In this document: positions 51,619 to 59,700 of the stretch, piece by piece
How positions within the stretch are numbered: the stretch's first letter is position 1
How the letters are laid out: each line of letters begins with the position of its first letter
NCBI RefSeq assembly: GCF_000761545.1
Contig: NZ_JPMY01000038.1
Location: 1-64,000 of the forward strand
Source of the DNA: Pseudomonas sp. ML96
GTDB taxonomy: Bacteria > Pseudomonadota > Gammaproteobacteria > Pseudomonadales > Pseudomonadaceae
Reading direction: 5' to 3'
Length of the DNA stretch: 64,000 bases
Made by a program: the position numbers and the translations under genes
The notes under the pieces: generated by a model
Database searches by the model: none
The model's input: the letters and a program-made list of their open reading frames with translations, nothing else
Told to the model about the DNA's origin: nothing

Positions 51619-51927
51619 GTGGTTACCTGCTACCTCAGATACATCCTCGACCCGCAGAAACTCAAAGAATTTGAGCACTACGGAAAGCTGTGGATTCCGC
51701 TAGTGGAGAAATTCGGCGGCCAGCACCATGGCTATTTCCTGCCATCGGAAGGAGCCAATAACGTCGGCCTCGCCATGTTCACCTTCCCCAGCCTGGCCGA
51801 GTACGAGCAGTATCGGATCAAGTCTGCTGCAGATCCGGAGTGCATTGCCGCGTTCAAATATGCCGCAGATACCCAATGCATCATCAGCTACGAGCGCTCC
51901 TTCTTCCGGCCAGTCTTCACGGCCTGA
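51619..51927 (+). CDS. NIPSNAP-family protein
   Basis: 102 aa from a GTG at 51619 with AAGGAG seven bases upstream. The alpha/beta-barrel NIPSNAP pattern is visible: LRYILDPQKLKEFEHYGKLW, then GQHHGYFLPSEGANNVGL and YERSFFRPV. Small dimeric proteins of unclear function, sometimes linked to aromatic compound metabolism. Flanked by inverted copies of a dispersed repeat. Confidence 0.85.
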   Translation: MVTCYLRYILDPQKLKEFEHYGKLWIPLVEKFGGQHHGYFLPSEGANNVGLAMFTFPSLAEYEQYRIKSAADPECIAAFKYAADTQCIISYERSFFRPVFTA

Positions 51928-52019
51928 GGTCTAGCAAAGCGGGAAGAGCGCAGAACTATCAGGCAACACGAACGCCCCTTCAGCAGGGTGAGTGGAATCG
52001 TCGTGGAAGGGGTTGAGCG

Positions 52020-52180
52020 GCATGGATGCCGCGAGAGGCGCGATGGGCCAAGGATGGCCCTTCGCGGCGTGCCCCTGGAGCGGCGATGGAGCGAACGAAC
52101 CCGGAGCGAAGCGTAGGGCCGGATGGCGGGGCAAGCGTTTTTGGTTACTTTTGCCGCGACTGGCAAAAGTGACCCGCCCA
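52020..52180 (-). repeat. Dispersed intergenic repeat, right copy (inverted)
   Basis: Read on the minus strand it matches the architecture at 51251-51440. A GTCACTTTTGCC hairpin with GGCAAAAGTAACC comes first, then CCAAAAACGCTTG, a GGGCCATCCTTGGCCC hairpin, and CCTCTCGCGGCATCCATGCCGC at the end (two parts: CCTCTCGCGG, CATCCATGCCGC). More diverged than a recent duplicate. Confidence 0.68.
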
Positions 52181-52266
52181 GCAGGGCGGAACTGATGCGT
52201 CGATAAGCACGAAAACGAGCAGCGGCACGAAACCAATAACATCAGGCCAATGCACAGGGCACCAGT

Positions 52267-52300
52267 CCCTCACCCCTGCCCCTCTCCCACAGGGCGAGGG
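52267..52300. repeat. REP-like intergenic hairpin
   Basis: CCCTCACCCCTGCCCCTC with a complementary GGGCGAGGGG. Same family as the element at 23233-23267. Located just before the transglutaminase stop. Confidence 0.55.
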
Positions 52301-52333
52301 GTTAAGAAAGAAGCGCGCTCCGCGCGCCACACC

Positions 52334-53137
52334 TCACTGCTGTTGTTGCTGCGTCTGCATCAACGCCGCCACATTCACCCGCGCATGCATCTGCTCGCCC
52401 CCACCACCCCGGCGCATCCCCCGCACCGGACAGGCGTCGAGATAGTCGAGCCCAACCGCCAGCTTCAAATGCCGCTCCGGCCGCGACAGCTGGTTGGTCA
52501 CATCGAAGCTGTACCAACCATCCCCCAGCCAGGCCTCAGCCCAGGCATGGCTGGCCAGGTGCCCGCTGTCCTCGGTGTACAGATAGCCCGACACATAGCG
52601 CGACGGCACACCCAGGCTACGCGCGCAGGCCAGGAAGGCATGGGTATGGTCCTGGCACACCCCGGCGCGGCCGGCGAAGGCCTCGGCGGCAGTGCTGTCG
52701 ACCTGGGTCACGCCCGGGCTGTAGGGCATCTGCGCATGCAGGCCGTGCATCAGGCCGATCAGCCCGTCGCGGTCGCTGCGCCCGGCGCTGCTGGCGCGGG
52801 CGAACTCGCGCAGCGGGTCGTCGGCCTGGGTCAGGCGCGTGCTGCGCAGGTACGGCAAGGCCGAACGGCTGTCGCGCTCGGACTCGCAGTGTTCGTCGAT
52901 CTCCACCTGGCCACGGGCGCCGATCACCAGTGCCTCGTGCGGCTCGTCCAGGGTCAGCACATGCAGGATGTTGCCGTAGGGATCGCGCTGCGCACGCACC
53001 GGGCGCGGCAGGTCGAGCTGCCAGCTGATCACGCGCTGGCGCGCGCTCTCCTGCGGGGTCAGGCGCAGGTACTGGATGCTCGCGCGCACCTGATCGTCGT
53101 AGTTGTAGGTGGTGTCGTGGCGGATCGAGAGTCTCAT
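52334..53137 (-). CDS. Transglutaminase-like protease/amidase family protein
   Basis: 267 aa. N-terminal beta domain (Bact_transglu_N, about 1-100), then the catalytic core with Cys161 (GVCQDHTH), His197 (SHAWAEAW) and Asp212 (DVTN). Cytosolic. Four-base overlap with the alpha-E gene upstream. The trio with 53134 and 54097 is a conserved set proposed to make or process peptide-like compounds (ATP-grasp amidoligase, helical alpha-E protein, transglutaminase peptidase). Confidence 0.9.
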   Translation of the reverse strand: MRLSIRHDTTYNYDDQVRASIQYLRLTPQESARQRVISWQLDLPRPVRAQRDPYGNILHVLTLDEPHEALVIGARGQVEIDEHCESERDSRSALPYLRSTRLTQADDPLREFARASSAGRSDRDGLIGLMHGLHAQMPYSPGVTQVDSTAAEAFAGRAGVCQDHTHAFLACARSLGVPSRYVSGYLYTEDSGHLASHAWAEAWLGDGWYSFDVTNQLSRPERHLKLAVGLDYLDACPVRGMRRGGGGEQMHARVNVAALMQTQQQQQ

Positions 53138-54084
53138 ACGACCTCCAGATAGGACGTGTGGATGGCGCTGCCCAACTGCCTAACGAGCAGGATGAAATCG
53201 GTGAGCCAGGTGTGCAGGCCCTCGTCGAGGACCTCGTCAATGCTGGTGTAGCGCAGGCGTGCGTCCAGTTCGGCGGCCAGGCGCTGGGCCGGGCGGCCGT
53301 TGTCGCCGGGCAGGCCGGCGAGCATCAGGTTGAGCTCCTCCATGCAGGCGCGCAGCGAGCGCGGCACCTCGGGGCGCAGCAGCAGTAGTTCGGCGATCTT
53401 GTGGGTGCGCGGCGAGCCGCGGTAGATCTCGGTGAAGGCCTCGAAGGACGACAGCGCGCGCAGCAGCGCGCTCCACTCGTAGTAGCCACGCGCCGAAGTG
53501 TCGCTGACTTCGTCGGCGGCATCGCCGAGCATCTCGTAGCGCGCATCGAGCAGGCGCAGGGTGTTGTCGGCGCGCTCGATGAAGGTGCCCAGGCGAATGA
53601 AGCGATAAGCCTCGCCGCGCATGATGGTGCCGAAGGTGGCGCCACGGAACAGGTGCGAGCGCTCCTTGACCCACTCGCAGAAGCGGCTGATGCCATAGCG
53701 CCCCAGGCCCTCGGCGGCGATGCCGCGCATCTCCAACCAGGTGGCGTTGATGTTCTCCCACATGTCGGCGGTGATCCGCCCACGCACGGCGTGAGCGTTG
53801 GCCCGCGCGCCCTGCAGGCAGCAGTAGATGCTCGCCGGGTTCTCCGCATCGAGGGCGAAGAAGTGCAGCATGCGCTCGGCGTGCATCTGCCCGTGGCGGG
53901 TCAGGTAGTCGTCCAGGGTGCCGGTGATCAGCAGCGGCAGGGCCAGTTCGTCGAGGCCGTCGCCACGCCCGTCCTGCGGCATCAGCGACAGCGAATAGCT
54001 GACGTCGAGCATGCGCGCGAGGTTTTCGGCGCGCTCCAGGTAGCGCGACATCCAGTACAGATCGGAGGCAGTTCTACTCAGCAT
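53134..54084 (-). CDS. Alpha-E domain protein (DUF403)
   Basis: 316 aa, almost all helical. Opens with the family motif LSRTASDLYWMSRYLERAENLARMLD (in parts: LSRTASDLYWMSRYLERAE, NLARMLD). Role unknown; always encoded with the ATP-grasp protein found 12 bases upstream here. The overlap with the transglutaminase gene indicates coupled translation. Confidence 0.92.
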   Translation of the reverse strand: MLSRTASDLYWMSRYLERAENLARMLDVSYSLSLMPQDGRGDGLDELALPLLITGTLDDYLTRHGQMHAERMLHFFALDAENPASIYCCLQGARANAHAVRGRITADMWENINATWLEMRGIAAEGLGRYGISRFCEWVKERSHLFRGATFGTIMRGEAYRFIRLGTFIERADNTLRLLDARYEMLGDAADEVSDTSARGYYEWSALLRALSSFEAFTEIYRGSPRTHKIAELLLLRPEVPRSLRACMEELNLMLAGLPGDNGRPAQRLAAELDARLRYTSIDEVLDEGLHTWLTDFILLVRQLGSAIHTSYLEVV

Positions 54085-54096
54085 GATGCGATTTCC

Positions 54097-55506
54097 TTAA
54101 TCCTCGACCACCCAGGTGTCCTTGGTGCCGCCGCCCTGGGACGAGTTGACCACCAGGGAACCCTCGCGCAGCGCCACACGGGTCAGGCCACCGGGCACCA
54201 GGCGGGTCTCGCGACCAGACAGCACGAACGGCCGCAGGTCGATATGGCGTGGCGCGATGCCCTTCTCGACGAAGGTCGGGCAGGTCGACAGGCTCAGGGT
54301 GGGCTGGGCGATATAGGCTTCCGGGCGCGCTTTCAGGCGTTCGCGGAAGGCCTCGATCTCGGCCTTGGTCGCGGCCGGGCCGACCAGCATGCCGTAGCCG
54401 CCGGAGCCCTGGGTTTCCTTGACCACCAGCTCGGACAGGTTGGCCAGCACGTGTGACAACTCATCGGGCTTGCGGCACTGCCAGGTGGGCACGTTCTTGA
54501 GGATCGGCTCCTCGTCCAGGTAGAAGCGAATCATCTCGCCGACGTAGGGGTAGATCGACTTGTCGTCCGCCACCCCGGTACCCACCGCGTTGGCCAGCAC
54601 CACGTTGCCGCTGCGGTAGGCGGCCAGCAGACCGGGCACGCCGAGCATGGAGTCAGGGTTGAAGGCCAGCGGGTCGAGGAAGGCGTCGTCCAGGCGGCGG
54701 TAGATCACATCCACCGGCTGCGGACCGGAGGTGGTGCGCATGAACACCTTGTCGTCACGGACGAACAGGTCGGCGCCTTCCACCAGCTCCACGCCCATCT
54801 CGCGGGCGAGGAAGGCGTGCTCGAAGTAGGCGCTGTTGAAGCGGCCCGGGGTGAGCACCACCACGCTGGGGCTGTCCATCGGGCTGGAGCTCTTCAGCGT
54901 ATCCAGCAGCAGGCTCGGGTAATGGTCGATGGGCGCCACGCGCTGCATGGAGAACAGCTCGGGGAACAGGCGCATCATCATCTTGCGGTCTTCGAGCATG
55001 TAGCTGACGCCGCTCGGAGTACGCAGGTTGTCTTCCAGCACGTAGTAGGTGCCGTCGCCATCGCGCACCAGGTCGACGCCGGCGATGTGAGCGTAGATGT
55101 CGCGGTGCAGGTCGAGGCCCTGCATCGCCAACTGGTAGCCCTCGTTGGCCAGCACCTGCTCGGCCGGGATGATGCCGGCCTTGAGGATGCGCTGCTCGTG
55201 GTAGATATCGGCGAGGAACATGTTCAACGCCTTGACCCGCTGAATGCAGCCGGACTCGACGATGCGCCACTCGCTGGCGGGGATGCTGCGGGGAATGGTG
55301 TCGAAGGGGATCAGGCGCTCGGTGCCCTGCTCGTCCCCGTAGAGGGTGAAGGTGATACCTGCACGGTGGAACAGCAGGTCGGCTTCGCGGCGGCGCTGGG
55401 CCAGAAGCTCCTCGGGGGTATCCGCCAACCAGCGGGCGAATTCCCGATAGTGCGGGCGGACTGCGCCGCTCGCGTCGTACATCTCGTCATAGAAGGTGCG
55501 GGCCAT
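54097..55506 (-). CDS. Circularly permuted ATP-grasp protein (DUF404/407)
   Basis: 469 aa from the ATG at 55506. ATP-grasp amidoligase-type protein with the permuted order typical of COG2308: YDEMYDASGAVRPHYREF at the start, DLVRDGDGTYYVLEDNLRTPSG as the metal/ATP segment (two parts: DLVRDGDGTYYVLED, NLRTPSG) and VVNSSQGGGTKDTWV at the end. First gene of the trio. Substrate unknown; peptide-bond formation is inferred from the family. Confidence 0.92.
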   Translation of the reverse strand: MARTFYDEMYDASGAVRPHYREFARWLADTPEELLAQRRREADLLFHRAGITFTLYGDEQGTERLIPFDTIPRSIPASEWRIVESGCIQRVKALNMFLADIYHEQRILKAGIIPAEQVLANEGYQLAMQGLDLHRDIYAHIAGVDLVRDGDGTYYVLEDNLRTPSGVSYMLEDRKMMMRLFPELFSMQRVAPIDHYPSLLLDTLKSSSPMDSPSVVVLTPGRFNSAYFEHAFLAREMGVELVEGADLFVRDDKVFMRTTSGPQPVDVIYRRLDDAFLDPLAFNPDSMLGVPGLLAAYRSGNVVLANAVGTGVADDKSIYPYVGEMIRFYLDEEPILKNVPTWQCRKPDELSHVLANLSELVVKETQGSGGYGMLVGPAATKAEIEAFRERLKARPEAYIAQPTLSLSTCPTFVEKGIAPRHIDLRPFVLSGRETRLVPGGLTRVALREGSLVVNSSQGGGTKDTWVVED

Positions 55507-55603
55507 GCCGTACTCCTTGTCACCCGGACAGGAGAGCCATCGCAAGGGCCGTGCCACGAAATTTTATTGTTTATTTTCAATGAGTTGAATAAAAGCGAAA
55601 CGT

Positions 55604-55639
55604 ATGACGCACCAGCTTGGGGCGCATTTCATGCGTCAT
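55604..55639. promoter_or_regulatory. Long-spaced palindrome upstream of the ATP-grasp gene
   Basis: ATGACGCA (55604-55611) and TGCGTCAT (55632-55639) are perfect inverted repeats 20 bases apart, about 100 bases before the ATP-grasp start. Possible operator; regulator unknown. Confidence 0.35.
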
Positions 55640-55707
55640 TTGGGACGCTCGCCCCAAGGCATGGCAGGCTTTTGCCGGAGGCTGTCTATGGGGGATATAG
55701 CGAGGTT

Positions 55708-55847
55708 CGATTTCCCGCACGGGGCGCGGCTGGGCAGACTGCGCGGCATCGGAGCGGTGGCTGCATCAGGCCCGTCGCTCCGCGAGATCGGCGCTCCCCT
55801 TCTTGCCGATCGCTCCTGTGGCCGCCCCCTTTCGGGCGGCCTTTTTT
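55708..55847 (+). ncRNA. Candidate small RNA with own promoter and terminator
   Basis: TTGCCG (55672-55677) and TATAGC (55696-55701) with an 18-base spacer make a fair sigma-70 promoter, giving a start near 55708. No reading frame in the transcript has a convincing ribosome site. It ends at GGCCGCCC-CCTTTC-GGGCGGCC followed by six T. The genes on both sides are on the other strand, so the terminator has no other client on this strand. Confidence 0.5.
55820..55847 (+). terminator. Intrinsic terminator
   Basis: Eight perfect GC pairs, six-base loop, then TTTTTT. It points rightward, toward the stop of the convergent amidotransferase gene. Confidence 0.88.
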
Positions 55848-55856
55848 ATGCGCGGC

Positions 55857-56582
55857 TCAGACCGCCTGGGCCACGGCCGGCTCGCCGAAGGCCAGGTTCA
55901 GCCAGTGACGGTAGAAGCCCTCGGCGACCTTGTTCAGCGACTCGATGCGCAGCGGCAGGTCGACCAGCATCTGGCGCAGGCCCTGCTGGCTGGCCTGGGT
56001 CTCGTCGAGCAGGTGTGCCCAGTCCTGCAGCCACCAGCGCACCAGGCCCTCGGTGACTTCCGGATGACCCTGCAGGGCCAGCACCTTGTCGCCCCAGGCG
56101 AAGGCCTGGTTAGGGCACCAGGGGCTGGACAGCAGCCACTCGGCGCCGGCCGGCAGGTCGAAGGTATCGCTGTGCCATTGGTAGACCGGGAATTCGCGTG
56201 GCAGATGCGCCAACCAGGGGCTGCCGGCGTCGCGCCGCACCAGCGGCTGCCAGCCCACCTCGGTGTAGGGCATGCGATGCACGGAGGCGCCGAGCGCGCG
56301 GGCGATCAGCTGGCCGCCCAGGCAATGGCCGATGATGGGAATGTCGCGACGAATGAAGTGACGCAGCGCATCGATTTCCGCCCTGATCCAGGGCAGGTCG
56401 TCGTTGACGCTCATCGGCCCGCCCATCACCGCCACCGCGCGGGGGCGATCCAGGTCATAGCCGTCGAGTTCGTTGAGGTCGGTGCGCAATACGGTGAAGT
56501 CGAGGCCCTGCTCTTCCAGAACGGTAGCGAGGTGGCCCGGAGCACAAAAATCGACGTGCGTCAGAATCAGAATGTCGGTCAT
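55857..56582 (-). CDS. Class-I glutamine amidotransferase family protein
   Basis: 241 aa from the ATG at 56582. Nucleophile Cys87 in IGHCLGGQ; catalytic His in LQGHPEV. Stand-alone GMP-synthase-like amidotransferase, paralogous in fold to 42853-43581 but with little sequence likeness outside the motifs. Its closeness to the ATP-grasp trio could be functional. Confidence 0.9.
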   Translation of the reverse strand: MTDILILTHVDFCAPGHLATVLEEQGLDFTVLRTDLNELDGYDLDRPRAVAVMGGPMSVNDDLPWIRAEIDALRHFIRRDIPIIGHCLGGQLIARALGASVHRMPYTEVGWQPLVRRDAGSPWLAHLPREFPVYQWHSDTFDLPAGAEWLLSSPWCPNQAFAWGDKVLALQGHPEVTEGLVRWWLQDWAHLLDETQASQQGLRQMLVDLPLRIESLNKVAEGFYRHWLNLAFGEPAVAQAV

Positions 56583-56774
56583 GACTACTCTCCGTTGTCC
56601 GCTTGCCAAGGCAAGGCCCGTGCCGGAACACCGAGCCCTCCCCCGTCTTACGAACTTATTTTTTCGAGCAGGCTAACCGAGGCGAAGATGACCGGCTAGT
56701 GCCGGCTCGAAATCCCCCGCGAGGCGCTTGCAGGGGATGAGCCGCGCGCATGGCGAGCGGCCCATCCTGCGCCC

Positions 56775-59700
56775 TCAGGGAATGCGCACCCCCTGCTTGT
56801 CGCTCTGCGCCAGGTCCATCAGCTCGCGGCTGGCCACGGTGTACATGGCGTAGTCGGTGCCGGTGGCCGCGCGCAGTTCGGCGAGCATCGCCAACCAGCG
56901 CTGCACCAGGGTCTTGTGCTGCTCCAGCCAGAAGCTGACCCGCTCCTCGATTTCCTTCGGACCCTCGGCCATCTGCAGCACGGCGATGGTGATCGCCCGC
57001 TGCTGCCAGTCCAGGTCGTCGCGGAACGCCTCGCGGGCCAGGGCCTGCCAGTTGTTCTCCACCGGCAGGCCGGTGATCTGCTGCAGGTACCAGGACAGCT
57101 CCAGCGCACCGCCGGTGGCGAAGTAGGCGGTAGCCACGTCCGCCGCCGGCTGGCCGGTGACGTCGGCGGCCTCGATGATCGGCAGCAGGGTGTACAGGTG
57201 GCTGGTGCCGGCGACCACGCGGGCCAGTTCCTCCGGCGCGCCGGCCTCGACGAAGCTCTGGTAGCGCGCCAGCCACTGCTCGCGGGCCGGGCCTTCGAGC
57301 AACTCGTCCAGGCGCCCGGCCAGGGCGGCCACGCGTGGGGCGAAGTGGCCGACATCGCGGGCGGCGTCCAGATCATCGCGACGGCTGCGCAGGAACCAGC
57401 GGGTGGCACGACGGCCCAGGCGCATCAGTTCGTCCATCAGCTGCAGCTGCAGTTCAGCCGGCACCTTGTAGTCCAGCGCCTCGATCTGCTTCCACCAGTG
57501 CGGCAGGCGGAACACGTCACGCACGATGACGTAGGCGCCGGCGACGTTGGCCGCGCTCATGCCGGTGGACTCCTTCAGGCGCTGCACGAAGGTGATGCCC
57601 ATGTGGTTGACCAGGTCGTTGGCGATCTGCGTGCTGACGATCTCGCGTTTCAGGCGGTGACGGCGCATGGCCTCGCCGAACTTCTTGGTCAGCTGCGCCG
57701 GGAAGGCGGTCTCCATCTCGCGGGCCAGGTAGTCATCATCCGGCACCAGGGATTTCAGCAGCGCTTCCTTGAGGTCGATCTTGCTGTAGGAGATCAGCAC
57801 CGACAGCTCCGGCCGGGTCAGGCCACGGCCATTGGCGGCGCGCTCGTTGAGCTCGTCGTCGGTGGGCAGGAACTCCAGCGCGCGATCCAGCTTGCCGGCC
57901 GCCTCCAGCGCGGCCATCAGGCGCTTGTACTCCGGCAGGCGCTCGCGGGCGCGGCGCTCGGCCAGGGACAGGGCCTGGGTCTGCTTGTAGTTGTTGCCCA
58001 GCACCAGGTTGCCAACATCATCGGTCATCTCGGCCAGCAGCTTGTTGCGCTGCTTGCCGGTCATGTCGCCGGCGCCGACGATCTCGCCCAGGAGGATCTT
58101 GATGTTCACCTCATGGTCGGAGCAGTCCACGCCACCGGCGTTGTCGATGAAGTCGGTGTTGCTGGCGCCCCCGTTGAGGCCGTATTCGACGCGGCCGAGC
58201 TGGGTCATGCCGAGGTTGCCGCCCTCGCCCACGACCTTGGCGCGCAGCTCGTTACCGTTGACGCGCAGGCCATCGTTGGCCTTGTCGCCGACGTCGGCGT
58301 GGGTCTCGCGGCTCGATTTCACGTAGGTGCCGATGCCACCGTTCCACAGCAGGTCGACCGGCGCCTTGAGCAGCGCGTTGATCAGCTCGGTGGGCGCCAG
58401 CTTGTCGGCGGCGATGTCGAAGCGCGCCTTCATCTGCGGGCTGATGCTGATGCTCTTGGCGCTGCGCAGGAAGATGCCGCCGCCCTCGGAGATCAGCTTG
58501 GCGTCGTAGTCGGCCCAGCTCGAGCGCGGCAGGGCGAACATGCGCTGGCGCTCGACGAAGCTCTTCGCCGCATCCGGATTGGGGTCGATGAAGATGTGCT
58601 GGTGGTTGAAGGCGGCAACCATCTGCAGCTTGTCCGACAGCAGCAGGCCGTTGCCGAACACGTCGCCGGCCATGTCACCGATGCCGATCACCGTGGTGGC
58701 GTCCTTCTGCACGTCGATGCCGCGCTCGCGGAAGTGGCGCTGCACCGAGACCCAGCCGCCCTTGGCGGTGATGCCCATGCCCTTGTGGTCGTAGCCGGCC
58801 GAGCCGCCGGAGGCGAAGGCGTCGCCGAGCCAGAAGCCATAGTCCAGGGCGATGCCGTTGGCGATGTCGGAGAAGGTCGCGGTGCCCTTGTCCGCCGCCA
58901 CCACCAGGTAGGGATCATCCGGGTCGTGGCGCACCACGTTCTCCGGCGGTACCACCTTGCCGTCCTTGAGGTTGTCGGTGATGTCGAGCAGGCCGCTGAT
59001 GAAGATGCGGTAGCAGGCGATGCCCTCGGCCAGCACCTCGTCGCGGTTGCCGCCGATGGGCAGTTTGCGCGGAATGAAGCCGCCCTTGGCGCCCATCGGC
59101 ACGATCACCGCGTTCTTCACCTGCTGCGCCTTGACCAGGCCGAGCACTTCGGTACGGAAGTCCTCCTCGCGGTCGGACCAGCGCAGGCCGCCACGGGCGA
59201 CATCGCCGAAGCGCAGGTGCACGCCCTCGACGCGCGGGCAGTAGACGAAGATCTCGAACTTCGGCACCGGCCGCGGAATCTCCGGGATCAGCCGCGGGCT
59301 GAGCTTGAAGCTGAAGTAATGCTTGGGCTGGCCGCCCTCGCCGTTCTGGAAGAAGTTGGTACGCAGGGTGGCCTTGATCAGGTCCAGGTAGCGCCGCAGG
59401 ATGCGGTCCTCGTTGAGCACCGCAACGTTGTCCAGCGCGGCGAGGATGGCCTGCTCGAGCTTCTGCTGTTTGTCTTCCAGGTCCTCGGCGGAGAGCTTGC
59501 GCGCCAGGTAGAAACGGGTGCGGAACAGGCGCACCAGCTCCTTGGCGATGTCGGCGTGGTTGACCAGGGTCGCGGCGATGTAGCCGAGGTCGAAACCGAG
59601 GCGAATCTGCTTCAGATAACGGGCGTAGGCACGTAGCAGCGCCACGTCGCGCCAGGGCATGGCGGCGGTCAGCACCAGGCGGTTGAAACCGTCGTTCTCG

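Noticed and set aside
51165..51674. 169-codon open frame spanning the left repeat
   Set aside because: It runs through the dispersed repeat and its hairpins, with no ribosome site or family similarity, and it overlaps the NIPSNAP start.
55666..55676. Sigma-54-like sequence TGGCAGGCTTTTGC before the second sRNA candidate
   Set aside because: GG and GC are 9 bases apart rather than the strictly required 10, so a sigma-70 reading of the same area is preferred.
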